DNA of 64,000 bases, from positions 9,176,001-9,240,000 of the forward strand of contig OZ059899.1 of assembly GCA_964057225.1 (NCBI GenBank), in the 5' to 3' direction. Shown one piece after another: positions 24,531-36,821 of this stretch (positions are counted from its first letter, which is position 1; the number at the start of each line of letters is the position of its first letter). The notes under the pieces were generated by a model. That model had not been told where the DNA came from. It ran no database searches and saw only the letters and a list, made by a program, of their open reading frames with translations. Origin of the DNA: Auanema rhodensis (Eukaryota; Nematoda; Chromadorea; Rhabditida; Rhabditidae). The translations under genes were made by a program, and so were the position numbers.

Positions 24531-24603
24531 GGTCGCGTGGCGCAATAGATAACGCGTCTGCCTACGGAGCAGAAGATTGTAGGTTCGAATCCAGCCGTGG
24601 TCG
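24531..24603 (+). tRNA. tRNA-Arg(ACG), C3U, G18A, U63A (probable pseudogene)
   Basis: Another G18A copy with a T6 terminator, but with the normal TTTCTGAAATC leader. The G18A tRNA has therefore been separated from its usual leader. An extra A gives TTTGCATGGAATTC in the tail, seen again only near 38,178. Confidence 0.62.
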
Positions 24604-25550
24604 TAAATTTTTTCATTTCACTTGTCATTTACAAAAATCGAATTTATCTTCTTCAACGATTATTTTTGCAATGTGTCATAAGAATTTCACAGTTGAACAA
24701 AACGTTTTTTAAGAAGTTTTTTTGTTGTCAACATATATATTTTGCATGGAATTCGAAAGCATTTGGGATGGAATTTAGAAAGAAAAGAACTAGTTTTTCC
24801 TACTTTAAAACAAACAATAAGAAATAAAATGAAAAAGATTGTTAGATATCCAATTTAAACTTATACATTTACTTCGATAAAGAGCCTATTAGATTGAAAT
24901 TTTATGTCTTACAGTTCTCCAACAGAACAGACTGATCCTGATTTTTCTACGATTACATAAAACTCTCGTTTGATATAAAAAAAGTAGAGGAATAACGTTT
25001 AAAGGATGTCAAGGATATCGAATCTAGTGATATTGTAGAAAAATGTAATGTCAGCTCCATAGGTTTTCTCCTAACTTCTCTCATCACAATTGTTTTAGTT
25101 TTTTTTCTCATAAGAGTTTCTGAAATCTTAGGTGAACAAGGCCGTATATAATTTCCTGGAATTCGAAAGCATTTGGGATGGAATTTAGAAAGAAAAGAAC
25201 TAGTTTTTCCTACTTTAAAACAAACAATAAGAAATAAAATGAAAAAGATTGTTAGATATCCAATTTAAACTTATACATTCACTTCGATAAAGAGCCTATA
25301 AGATTGAAATTTTATGTCTTACAGTTCTCCAACAGAACAGACTGATCCTGATTTTTCTACGATTACATAAAACTCTCGTTTGATATAAAAAAAGGAGAGG
25401 AATAACGTTTCCAGGATGTCAAGGATATCGAATCTAGTGATATTGTAAAAAAATGTAATGTCAGCTCCATAGGTTTTCTCCTAATTTCTCTCATCACAAT
25501 TGTCTCAAATTTTTTTTCTCATAAGAGTTTCTGAAATCTTAGTTGAACAG

Positions 25551-25623
25551 GGCCGCGTGGCGCAATGGATAACGCGTCTGCCTACGGAGCAGAAGATTGT
25601 AGATTCGAATCCAGCCGTGGTCG
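25551..25623 (+). tRNA. tRNA-Arg(ACG), G53A and U63A, B box damaged (probable pseudogene)
   Basis: G53A breaks the last T-stem pair (A53-C61) and changes the B box to GATTCGAATCC; U63A opens a second pair. The 5' flank reads AACAGGGCCG and the leader CTCAAATTTTT replaces CTTAGTTTTT. The acceptor and anticodon arms are intact. Confidence 0.6.
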
Positions 25624-26570
25624 TAAATTTTTTTCATTTCACTTGTCATTTACAAAAATCGAATTTATCTTCTTCAACGATTATTTTTGCAATGTGTCAT
25701 AAGATTTTCACAGTTGAACAAAACGTTTTTTAAGAAGTTTTTTTGTTGTCAACATATATATTTTGCTGGAATTCGAAAGCATTTGGGATGGAAATTAGAA
25801 AGAAAAGAACTAGTTTTTCCTACTTTAAAACAAACAATAAGAAATAAAATGAAAAAGATTGTTAGATATCCAATTTAAACTTATACATTTACTTCGATAA
25901 AGAGCCTATTAGATTGAATTTTTATGTCTTACAGTTCTCCAACAGAACAGACTGATCCTGATTTTTCTACGATTACATAAAACTCTCGTTTGATATAAAA
26001 AAAGGAGAGGAATAACGTTTCCAGGATGTCAAGGATATCGAATCTAGTGATATTGTAGAAAAATGTAATGTCAGCTCCATAGGTTTTCTCCTAACTTCTC
26101 TCATCACAATTGTTTTATTTTTTTTCCTCATAAGAGTTTCTGAAATCTTAGGTGAACAAGGCCGTATATAATTTCCTGGAATTCGAAAGCATTTGGGATG
26201 GAATTTAGAAAAAAAAGAACTAGTTTTTCCTACTTTAAAACAAACAATAAGAAATAAAATGAAAAAGATTGTTAGATATCCAATTTAAACTTATACATTT
26301 ACTTCGATAAAGAGCCTATAAGATTGAAATTTTATGTCTTACAGTTCTCCAACAGAACAGACTGATCCTGATTTTTCTACGATTACATAAAACTCTCGTT
26401 TGATATAAAAAAAGGAGAGGAATAACGTTTCCAGGATGTCAAGGATATCGAATCTAGTGATATTGTAAAAAAATGTAATGTCAGCTCCATAGGTTTTCTC
26501 CTAATTTCTCTCATCACAATTGTCTCAAATTTTTTTTCTCATAAGAGTTTCTGAAATCTTAGTTGAACAG

Positions 26571-26643
26571 GGCCGCGTGGCGCAATGGATAACGCGTCTG
26601 CCTACGGAGCAGAAGATTGTAGATTCGAATCCAGCCGTGGTCG
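26571..26643 (+). tRNA. tRNA-Arg(ACG), G53A and U63A, B box damaged (probable pseudogene)
   Basis: Exact counterpart of 25551 at +1,020 bp, with the same AACAGGG flank and CTCAAATTTTT leader. Confidence 0.6.
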
Positions 26644-28410
26644 TAAATTTTTTTCATTTCACTTGTCATTTACAAAAATCGAATTTATCTTCTTCAACGA
26701 TTATTTTTGCAATGTGTCATAAGATTTTCACAGTTGAACAAAACGTTTTTTAAGAAGTTTTTTTGTTGTCAACATATATATTTTGCTGGAATTCGAAAGC
26801 ATTTGGGATGGAAATTAGAAAGAAAAGAACTAGTTTTTCCTACTTTAAAACAAACAATAAGAAATAAAATGAAAAAGATTGTTAGATATCCAATTTAAAC
26901 TTATACATTTACTTCGATAAAGAGCCTATTAGATTGAATTTTTATGTCTTACAGTTCTCCAACAGAACAGACTGATCCTGATTTTTCTACGATTACATAA
27001 AACTCTCGTTTGATATAAAAAAAGGAGAGGAATAACGTTTCCAGGATGTCAAGGATATCGAATCTAGTGATATTGTAGAAAAATGTAATGTCAGCTCCAT
27101 AGGTTTTCTCCTAACTTCTCTCATCACAATTGTTTTATTTTTTTTCCTCATAAGAGTTTCTGAAATCTTAGGTGAACAAGGCCGTATATAATTTCCTGGA
27201 ATTCGAAAGCATTTGGGATGGAATTTAGAAAAAAAAGAACTAGTTTTTCCTACTTTAAAACAAACAATAAGAAATAAAATGAAAAAGATTGTTAGATATC
27301 CAATTTAAACTTATACATTTACTTCGATAAAGAGCCTATTAGTTTGAAATTTTATGTCTTACAGTTCTCCAACAGAACAGACTGATCCTGATTTTTCTAC
27401 GATTACATAAAACTCTCGTTTGATATAAAAAAAGGAGAGGAATAACGTTTCCAGGATGTCAAGGATATCGAATCTAGTGATATTGTAGAAAAATGTAATG
27501 TCAGCTCCATAGGTTTTCTCCTAATTTCTCTCATCACAATTGTCTTAGTTTTTTTTCTCATAAGAGTTTCTGAAATCTTAGGTGAACAAGGCCGTATAAA
27601 ATTTCCTGGAATTCGAAAGCATTTGGGATGGAATTTAGAAAGAAAAGAACTAGTTTTTCCTACTTTAAAACAAACAATAAGAAATAAAATGAAAAAGATT
27701 GTTAGATATCCAATTTAAACTTATACATTTACTTCGATAAAGAGCCTATTAGATCGAAATTTTATGTCTTACAGTTCTCCAACAGAACAGACTGATCCTG
27801 ATTTTTCTACGATTACATAAAACTCTCGTTTGATATAAAAAAGGAGAGGAATAACGTTTCCAGGATGTCAAGGATATCGAATCTAGTGATATTGTAGAAA
27901 AATGTAATGTCAGCTCCATAGGTTTTCTCCTAATTTCTCTCATCACAATTGTCTTAGTTTTTTTTTCTCATAAGAGTTTCTGAAATCTTAGTTGAACAAG
28001 GCTGTATATAATTTCCTGGAATTCGAAAGCATTTGGGATGGAATTTAGAAAGAAAGGAACTAGTTTTTCCTACTTTAAAACAAACAATAAGAAATAAAAT
28101 GAAAAAGATTGTTAGATATCCAATTTAAACTTATACATTTACTTCGATAAAGAGCCTATTAGTTTGAAATTTTATGTCTTACAGTTCTCCAACAGAACAG
28201 ACTGATCCTGATTTTTCTACGATCACATAAAACTCTCGTTTGATATAAAAAAAGGAGAGGAATAACGTTTTCAGGATGTCAAGGATATCGAATCTAGTGA
28301 TATTGTAAAAAAATGTAATGTCAGCTCCATAGGTTTTCTCCTAATTTCTCTCATCACAATTGTCTTAGTTTTTTTTTCTCATAAGAGTTTCTGAAATCTT
28401 AGTTGAACAA

Positions 28411-28483
28411 GGCCGCGTGGCGCAATGGATAACGCGTCTGCCTACGGAGCAGAAGATTGTAGGTTCGAATCCTGCCGTGGTCG
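28411..28483 (+). tRNA. tRNA-Arg(ACG), intact
   Basis: Identical to the reference, with a T5 terminator; the counterpart of 11515 at +16,896 bp. Confidence 0.95.
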
Positions 28484-29021
28484 TAAATTTTTCTCATTTC
28501 ACTTGTCATTCATAAAAATCGAATTTATTTTTTTCAATGATTTTTTTTTGCAATGTGTCATAAGAATTACACAGTTGAACAAAACGTTTTTTAAGAATTT
28601 TCTTTGTTGTCAACATATATATTTTCCTGGAATTCGAAAGCATTTGGGATGGAAATTAGAAAGAAAAGAACTAGTTTTTCCTACTTTAAAACAAACAATA
28701 AGAAATAAAATGAAAAAGATTGTTAGATATCCAATTTAAACTTATACATTTAGTTCGATAAAGAGCCTATTAGTTTGAAATTTTATGTCTTACAGTTCTC
28801 CAACAGAACAGACTGATCCTGATTTTTCTACGATTACATAAAATTCTCGTTTGATATAAAAAAAGGAGAGGAATAACGTTTCCAGGATGTCAAGGATATC
28901 GAATCTAGTGATATTGTAGAAAAATGTAATGTCAGCTGCATAGGTTTTCTCCTAATTTCTCTCATCACAATAGTCTTAGTTTTTTTTTCTCATAAGAGTT
29001 TCTGAAATCTTAGTTGAACAA

Positions 29022-29094
29022 GGCAGCGTGGCGCAATGGATAACGCGTCTGCCTACGGAGCAGAAGATTGTAGGTTCGAATCCTGCCGTGGTCG
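29022..29094 (+). tRNA. tRNA-Arg(ACG), C4A
   Basis: A4-G69 mismatch, with the TAA-T8 terminator also found at 12126. That detail supports direct descent from higher-order copy 1 rather than copy 2 or 3. Confidence 0.82.
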
Positions 29095-29630
29095 TAATTT
29101 TTTTTCATTTCACTTGTCATTCATAAAAATCGAATTTATCTTTTTCAACGATTATTTTTGCAATGTGTCATAAAAATTTCACAGTTTAACAAAACGTTTT
29201 TTAAGAAGTTTTTTTGTTGTCAACATATATATTTTGCTGGAATTCGAAAGCATTTGGGATAGAAATTAGAAAGAAAAGAACTAGTTTTTCCTACTTTAAA
29301 ACAAACAATACGAAATAAAATGAAAAAGATTGTTAGATATCCAATTTAAACATATACATTAACTTCGATAAAGAGCCTATTAGATTGAAATTTTATGTCT
29401 TACAGTTCTCCAACAGAACAGACTGATCCTGATTTTTCTACGATTCCATAAAACTCTCGTTTGATATAAAAAAAAGAGAGGAATAACGTTTTCAGGATGT
29501 CAAGGATATCGAATCTAGTGATATTGTAGAAAAATGTAATGTCAGCTCCATAGGTTTTCTCCTAATTTCTCTCATCACAATTGTCTTAGTTTTTTTTCTC
29601 ATAAGAGTTTCTGAAATCTTAGTTGAACAA

Positions 29631-29703
29631 GGCCGCGTGGCGCAATGGATAACGCGTCCGCCTACTTAGCAGAAGATTGTAGGTTCGAATCCTGCCGTGG
29701 TCG
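29631..29703 (+). tRNA. tRNA-Arg body with anticodon ACT (possible pseudogene)
   Basis: Fourth copy of the U29C/G36U/G37U variant; boxes and T7 terminator are unchanged. Confidence 0.7.
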
Positions 29704-30241
29704 TAAATTTTTTTCATTTCACTTGTCATTCATAAAAATCGAATTTATTTTTTTCAATGGTTTTTTTTTGCAATGTGTCATAAGAATTACACAGTTGAAC
29801 AAAACGTTTTTTAAGAATTTTCTTTGTTGTCAACATATATATTTTCCTGGTATTCGAAAGCATTTGGGATGGAAATTAGAAAGAAAAGAACTAGTTTTTC
29901 CTACTTTAAAACAAACAATAAGAAATAAAATGAAAAAGATTGTTAGATATCCAATTTAAACTTATACATTTACTTCGATAAAGAGCCTATTAGTTTGAAA
30001 TTTTATGTCTTACAGTTCTCCAACAGAACAGACTGATCCTGATTTTTCTACGATTACATAAAATTCTCGTTTGATATAAAAAAAGGAGAGGAATAACGTT
30101 TCCAGGATGTCAAGGATATCGAATCTAGTGATATTGTAGAAAAATGTAATGTCAGCTCCATAGGTTTTCTCCTAATTTCTCTCATCACAATTGTCTTAGT
30201 TTTTTTTTCTCATAAGAGTTTCTGAAATCTTAGTTGAACAA

Positions 30242-30314
30242 GGCCGCGTGGCGCAATGGATAACGCGTCTGCCTACGGAGCAGAAGATTGTAGGTTCGAA
30301 TCCTGCCGTGGGCG
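30242..30314 (+). tRNA. tRNA-Arg(ACG), U71G
   Basis: G2-G71 acceptor mismatch; counterpart of 13346 at +16,896 bp. Confidence 0.8.
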
Positions 30315-30851
30315 TAAATTTTTTTCATTTCACTTGTCATTCATAAAAATCGAATTTATTTTTTTCAATGATTTTTTTTTGCAATGTGTCATAAGAATTA
30401 CACAGTTGAACAAAACGTTTTTTAAGAATTTTATTTGTTGTCAACATATATATTTTCCTGGAATTCGAAAGCATTTGGGATAGAAATTAGAAAGAAAGGA
30501 ACTAGTTTTTCCTACTTTAAAACAAACAATAAGAAATAAAATGAAAAAGATTGTTAGATATCCAATTTAAACATATACATTAACTTCGATAAAGAGCCTA
30601 TTAGATTGAAATTTTATGTCTTACAGTTCTCCAACAGAACAGACTTTTCCTGATTTTTCTACGATTACATAAAACTCTCGTTTGATATGAAAAAAGGAGA
30701 GGAATAACGTTTCCAGGATGTCAAGGATATCGAATCTAGTGATATTATAGAAAAATGTAACGTCAGCTCCATAGGTTTTCTCCTAATTTCTCTCATCACA
30801 ATTGTCTTAGTTTTTTTTCTCATAAGAGTTTCTGAAATCTTAGGTGAACAA

Positions 30852-30924
30852 GGTCGCGTGGCGCAATGGATAACGCGTCTGCCTACGAAGCAGAAGATTG
30901 TAGGTTCGAATCCAGCCGTGGTCG
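30852..30924 (+). tRNA. tRNA-Arg(ACG), C3U, G37A, U63A
   Basis: Matches 13956 in the tRNA and in the AGAAGAAAAAG tail, which no other monomer has. Confidence 0.75.
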
Positions 30925-31460
30925 TAAATTTTTTTCATTTCACTTGTCATTTACAAAAATCGAATTTATCTTCTTCAACGATTATTTTTGCAATGTGTCA
31001 TAAGAATTTCACAGTTGAACAAAACGTTTTTTAAGAAGTTTTTTTGTTGTCAACATATATATTTTGCTGGAATTCGAAAGCATTTGGGATGGAAATTAGA
31101 AGAAAAAGAACTAGTTTTTCCTACTTTAAAACAAACAATACGAAATAAAATGAAAAAGATTGTTAGATATCCAATTTAAACTTATACATTTACTTCGATA
31201 AAGAGCCTATTAGATTGAAATTTTATGTCTTACAGTTCTCCAACAGAACAGACTGATCCTGATTTTTCTACGATTACATAAAACTCTCGTTTGATATAAA
31301 AAAAGGAGAGGAATAACGTTTCCAGGATGTCAAGGATATCGAATCTAGTGATATTGTAGAAAAATGTAATGTCAGCTCCACAGGTTTTCTCCTAATTTCT
31401 CTCATCACAATTGTCTTAGTTTTTTTTCTCATAAGAGTTTCTGAAATCTTAGGTGAACAA

Positions 31461-31533
31461 GGTCGCGTGGCGCAATGGATAACGCGTCTGCCTACGGAGC
31501 AGAAGATTGTAGGTTCGAATCCAGCCGTGGTCG
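31461..31533 (+). tRNA. tRNA-Arg(ACG), C3U and U63A
   Basis: Counterpart of 14565, without the C66U change of 23314. The U3-G70 wobble and A51-A63 mismatch are present. Confidence 0.78.
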
Positions 31534-32069
31534 TAAATTTTTTTCATTTCAATTGTCATTTACAAAAATCGAATTTATCTTTTTCAACGATTATTTTTGC
31601 AATGTGTCATAAGAATTTCACAGTTGAACAAAACGTTTTTTAAGAAGTTTTTTTGTTGTTAACATATATATTTTGCTGGAATTCGAAAGCATTTGGGATG
31701 GAAATTAGAAAAAAAAGAACAAGTTTTTCCTACTTTAAAACAAACAATACGAAATAAAATGAAAAAGATTGTTAGATATCCAATTTAAACTTATACATTT
31801 ACTTCGATAAAGAGCCTATTAGTTTGAAATTTTATGTCTTACAGTTCTCCAACAGAACAGACTGATCCTGATTTTTCTACGATTACATAAAACTCTCGTT
31901 TGATATAAAAAAAGGAGAGGAATAACGTTTCTAGGATGTCAAGGATATCGAATCTAGTGATATTGTAGAAAAATGTGATGTCAGCTCCATAGGTTTTCTC
32001 CTAATTTCTCTCATCACAATTGTCTTAGTTTTTTTTCTCATAAGAGTTTCGGATATCTTAGGTGAACAA

Positions 32070-32142
32070 GGTCGCGTGGCGCAATAGATAACGCGTCTGC
32101 CTACGGAGCAGAAGATTGTAGGTTCGAATCCAGCCGTGGTCG
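32070..32142 (+). tRNA. tRNA-Arg(ACG), C3U, G18A, U63A (probable pseudogene)
   Basis: D loop AATAGATA and the TTTCGGATATC leader, as at 15174 (+16,896 bp). Confidence 0.62.
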
Positions 32143-33089
32143 TAAATTTTTTTCATTTCACTTGTCATTTACAAAAATCGAATTTATCTTCTTCAACGAT
32201 TATTTTTGCAATGTGTCATAAGAATTTCACAGTTGAACAAAACGTTTTTTAAGAAGTTTTTTTGTTGTCAACATATATATTTTCCTGGAATTCGAAAGCA
32301 TTTGGGATGGAAATTAGAAAGACAAGAACTAGTTTTTCCTACTTTAAAACAAACAATACGAAATAAAATGAAAAAGATTGTTAGATATCCAATTTAAACA
32401 TATACATTAACTTCGATAAAGAGCCTATTAGATCGAAATTTTATGTCTTACAGTTCTCCAACAGAACAGACTGATCCTGATTTTTCTACGATTACATAAA
32501 ACTCTCGTTTGATATAAAAAAGGAGAGGAATAACGTTTCCAGGATGTCAAGGATATCGAATCTAGTGATATTGTAGAAAAATGTAATGTCAGCTCCATAG
32601 GTTTTCTCCTAATTTCTCTCATCACAATTGTCTTAGTTTTTTTTTCTCATAAGAGTTTCTGAAATCTTAGTTGAACAAGGCTGTATATAATTTCCTGGAA
32701 TTCGAAAGCATTTGGGATGGAATTTAGAAAGAAAGGAACTAGTTTTTCCTACTTTAAAACAAACAATAAGAAATAAAATGAAAAAGATTGTTAGATATCC
32801 AATTTAAACTTATACATTTACTTCGATAAAGAGCCTATTAGTTTGAAATTTTATGTCTTACAGTTCTCCAACAGAACAGACTGATCCTGATTTTTCTACG
32901 ATCACATAAAACTCTCGTTTGATATAAAAAAAGGAGAGGAATAACGTTTTCAGGATGTCAAGGATATCGAATCTAGTGATATTGTAAAAAAATGTAATGT
33001 CAGCTCCATAGGTTTTCTCCTAATTTCTCTCATCACAATTGTCTTAGTTTTTTTTTCTCATAAGAGTTTCTGAAATCTTAGTTGAACAA

Positions 33090-33162
33090 GGCCGCGTGGC
33101 GCAATGGATAACGCGTCTGCCTACGGAGCAGAAGATTGTAGGTTCGAATCCTGCCGTGGTCG
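33090..33162 (+). tRNA. tRNA-Arg(ACG), intact
   Basis: Identical to the reference; T5 terminator; intact slot of higher-order copy 5. Confidence 0.95.
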
Positions 33163-33700
33163 TAAATTTTTCTCATTTCACTTGTCATTCATAAAAATCG
33201 AATTTATTTTTTTCAATGATTTTTTTTTGCAATGTGTCATAAGAATTACACAGTTGAACAAAACGTTTTTTAAGAATTTTCTTTGTTGTCAACATATATA
33301 TTTTCCTGGAATTCGAAAGCATTTGGGATGGAAATTAGAAAGAAAAGAACTAGTTTTTCCTACTTTAAAACAAACAATAAGAAATAAAATGAAAAAGATT
33401 GTTAGATATCCAATTTAAACTTATACATTTAGTTCGATAAAGAGCCTATTAGTTTGAAATTTTATGTCTTACAGTTCTCCAACAGAACAGACTGATCCTG
33501 ATTTTTCTACGATTACATAAAATTCTCGTTTGATATAAAAAAAGGAGAGGAATAACGTTTCCAGGATGTCAAGGATATCGAATCTAGTGATATTGTAGAA
33601 AAATGTAATGTCAGCTGCATAGGTTTTCTCCTAATTTCTCTCATCACAATAGTCTTAGTTTTTTTTTCTCATAAGAGTTTCTGAAATCTTAGTTGAACAA

Positions 33701-33773
33701 GGCAGCGTGGCGCAATGGATAACGCGTCTGCCTACGGAGCAGAAGATTGTAGGTTCGAATCCTGCCGTGGTCG
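33701..33773 (+). tRNA. tRNA-Arg(ACG), C4A
   Basis: A4-G69 mismatch with a TAAA-T7 terminator like 16805, consistent with descent from copy 2. Confidence 0.82.
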
Positions 33774-34309
33774 TAAATTTTTTTCATTTCACTTGTCATT
33801 CATAAAAATCGAATTTATCTTTTTCAACGATTATTTTTGCAATGTGTCATAAAAATTTCACAGTTTAACAAAACGTTTTTTAAGAAGTTTTTTTGTTGTC
33901 AACATATATATTTTGCTGGAATTCGAAAGCATTTGGGATAGAAATTAGAAAGAAAAGAACTAGTTTTTCCTACTTTAAAACAAACAATACGAAATAAAAT
34001 GAAAAAGATTGTTAGATATCCAATTTAAACATATACATTAACTTCGATAAAGAGCCTATTAGATTGAAATTTTATGTCTTACAGTTCTCCAACAGAACAG
34101 ACTGATCCTGATTTTTCTACGATTCCATAAAACTCTCGTTTGATATAAAAAAAAGAGAGGAATAACGTTTTCAGGATGTCAAGGATATCGAATCTAGTGA
34201 TATTGTAGAAAAATGTAATGTCAGCTCCATAGGTTTTCTCCTAATTTCTCTCATCACAATTGTCTTAGTTTTTTTTCTCATAAGAGTTTCTGAAATCTTA
34301 GTTGAACAA

Positions 34310-34382
34310 GGCCGCGTGGCGCAATGGATAACGCGTCCGCCTACTTAGCAGAAGATTGTAGGTTCGAATCCTGCCGTGGTCG
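34310..34382 (+). tRNA. tRNA-Arg body with anticodon ACT (possible pseudogene)
   Basis: Fifth and last ACT copy, again with the GGTATTCG tail mark. Confidence 0.7.
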
Positions 34383-34920
34383 TAAATTTTTTTCATTTCA
34401 CTTGTCATTCATAAAAATCGAATTTATTTTTTTCAATGGTTTTTTTTTGCAATGTGTCATAAGAATTACACAGTTGAACAAAACGTTTTTTAAGAATTTT
34501 CTTTGTTGTCAACATATATATTTTCCTGGTATTCGAAAGCATTTGGGATGGAAATTAGAAAGAAAAGAACTAGTTTTTCCTACTTTAAAACAAACAATAA
34601 GAAATAAAATGAAAAAGATTGTTAGATATCCAATTTAAACTTATACATTTACTTCGATAAAGAGCCTATTAGTTTGAAATTTTATGTCTTACAGTTCTCC
34701 AACAGAACAGACTGATCCTGATTTTTCTACGATTACATAAAATTCTCGTTTGATATAAAAAAAGGAGAGGAATAACGTTTCCAGGATGTCAAGGATATCG
34801 AATCTAGTGATATTGTAGAAAAATGTAATGTCAGCTCCATAGGTTTTCTCCTAATTTCTCTCATCACAATTGTCTTAGTTTTTTTTTCTCATAAGAGTTT
34901 CTGAAATCTTAGTTGAACAA

Positions 34921-34993
34921 GGCCGCGTGGCGCAAAGGATAACGCGTCTGCCTACGGAGCAGAAGATTGTAGGTTCGAATCCTGCCGTGGGCG
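34921..34993 (+). tRNA. tRNA-Arg(ACG), U71G plus U16A
   Basis: In addition to the G2-G71 mismatch of its lineage, the D loop reads AAAGGATA (U16A), a change unique to this locus. G18 and G19 remain. Confidence 0.75.
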
Positions 34994-35530
34994 TAAATTT
35001 TTTTCATTTCACTTGTCATTCATAAAAATCGAATTTATTTTTTTCAATGATTTTTTTTTGCAATGTGTCATAAGAATTACACAGTTGAACAAAACGTTTT
35101 TTAAGAATTTTATTTGTTGTCAACATATATATTTTCCTGGAATTCGAAAGCATTTGGGATAGAAATTAGAAAGAAAGGAACTAGTTTTTCCTACTTTAAA
35201 ACAAACAATAAGAAATAAAATGAAAAAGATTGTTAGATATCCAATTTAAACATATACATTAACTTCGATAAAGAGCCTATTAGATTGAAATTTTATGTCT
35301 TACAGTTCTCCAACAGAACAGACTTTTCCTGATTTTTCTACGATTACATAAAACTCTCGTTTGATATGAAAAAAGGAGAGGAATAACGTTTCCAGGATGT
35401 CAAGGATATCGAATCTAGTGATATTATAGAAAAATGTAACGTCAGCTCCATAGGTTTTCTCCTAATTTCTCTCATCACAATTGTCTTAGTTTTTTTTCTC
35501 ATAAGAGTTTCTGAAATCTTAGGTGAACAA

Positions 35531-35603
35531 GGTCGCGTGGCGCAATGGATAACGCGTCTGCCTACGAAGCAGAAGATTGTAGGTTCGAATCCAGCCGTGG
35601 TCG
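35531..35603 (+). tRNA. tRNA-Arg(ACG), C3U, G37A, U63A
   Basis: Counterpart of 22705 at +12,826 bp; the A8-GAACTAG tail confirms the pairing. Confidence 0.75.
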
Positions 35604-36139
35604 TAAATTTTTTTCATTTCACTTGTCATTTACAAAAATCGAATTTATCTTCTTCAACGATTATTTTTGCAATGTGTCATAAGAATTTCACAGTTGAACA
35701 AAACGTTTTTTAAGAAGTTTTTTTGTTGTCAACATATATATTTTGCTGGAATTCGAAAGCATTTGGGATGGAAATTAGAAAAAAAAGAACTAGTTTTTCC
35801 TACTTTAAAACAAACAATACGAAATAAAATGAAAAAGATTGTTAGATATCCAATTTAAACTTATACATTTACTTCGATAAAGAGCCTATTAGATTGAAAT
35901 TTTATGTCTTACAGTTCTCCAACAGAACAGACTGATCCTGATTTTTCTACGATTACATAAAACTCTCGTTTGATATAAAAAAAGGAGAGGAATAACGTTT
36001 CCAGGATGTCAAGGATATCGAATCTAGTGATATTGTAGAAAAATGTAATGTCAGCTCCACAGGTTTTCTCCTAATTTCTCTCATCACAATTGTCTTAGTT
36101 TTTTTTCTCATAAGAGTTTCTGAAATCTTAGGTGAACAA

Positions 36140-36212
36140 GGTCGCGTGGCGCAATGGATAACGCGTCTGCCTACGGAGCAGAAGATTGTAGGTTCGAATC
36201 CAGCTGTGGTCG
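36140..36212 (+). tRNA. tRNA-Arg(ACG), C3U, U63A, C66U
   Basis: Shares C66U only with 23314. The downstream AACAGAAAAGACTG in place of AACAGAACAGACTG is also shared only by these two monomers. Confidence 0.72.
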
Positions 36213-36748
36213 TAAATTTTTTTCATTTCAATTGTCATTTACAAAAATCGAATTTATCTTTTTCAACGATTATTTTTGCAATGTGTCATAAGAATTTCAC
36301 AGTTGAACAAAACGTTTTTTAAGAAGTTTTTTTGTTGTTAACATATATATTTTGCTGGAATTCGAAAGCATTTGGGATGGAAATTAGAAAAAAAAGAACA
36401 AGTTTTTCCTACTTTAAAACAAACAATACGAAATAAAATGAAAAAGATTGTTAGATATCCAATTTAAACTTATACATTTACTTCGATAAAGAGCCTATTA
36501 GTTTGAAATTTTATGTCTTACAGTTCTCCAACAGAAAAGACTGATCCTGATTTTTCTACGATTACATAAAACTCTCGTTTGATATAAAAAAAGGAGAGGA
36601 ATAACGTTTCTAGGATGTCAAGGATATCGAATCTAGTGATATTGTAGAAAAATGTGATGTCAGCTCCATAGGTTTTCTCCTAATTTCTCTCATCACAATT
36701 GTCTTAGTTTTTTTTCTCATAAGAGTTTCGGATATCTTAGGTGAACAA

Positions 36749-36821
36749 GGTCGCGTGGCGCAATAGATAACGCGTCTGCCTACGGAGCAGAAGATTGTAG
36801 GTTCGAATCCAGCCGTGGTCG
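36749..36821 (+). tRNA. tRNA-Arg(ACG), C3U, G18A, U63A (probable pseudogene)
   Basis: Counterpart of 23923 with a T6 terminator and the TTTCGGATATC leader. Confidence 0.62.

Larger units (their letters stand above)
23923..27748 (+). repeat. Block of two G18A monomers, then a 1,020-bp dimer
   Basis: Two G18A long monomers (23923, 24531) lead into long+short dimers of 1,020 bp. The dimer at 25551 is repeated almost unchanged at 26571, both with a B-box-mutant tRNA. Three short monomers follow the 26571 tRNA monomer. The last of them changes near 27,749 to the GATCGAAATTT variant that marks the start of the 4.68-kb repeat. Confidence 0.88.
32070..36748 (+). repeat. 4.68-kb higher-order repeat, copy 5
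   Basis: Slots: G18A (32070), short, intact, C4A, ACT, U71G plus a D-loop change (34921), C3U+G37A, and C3U+C66U (36140). The first part matches copy 2 and the last part copy 3, so this copy is a recombinant of the two. It spans 4,679 bp. The preceding stretch, 27,749-32,069, is copy 4. Confidence 0.88.

Noticed and set aside
24344-24628. - strand frames containing TAGFEPTIFCSVGRRVIYCA
   Set aside because: This is the antisense translation of the tRNA-Arg gene. Peptides like this turn up as spurious predicted proteins wherever tRNA-Arg is translated on the wrong strand.
25500-25733. + strand frames containing VAQWITRLPTEQKIV
   Set aside because: Another reading frame of the same tRNA. The conservation comes from the tRNA sequence, not from a protein.
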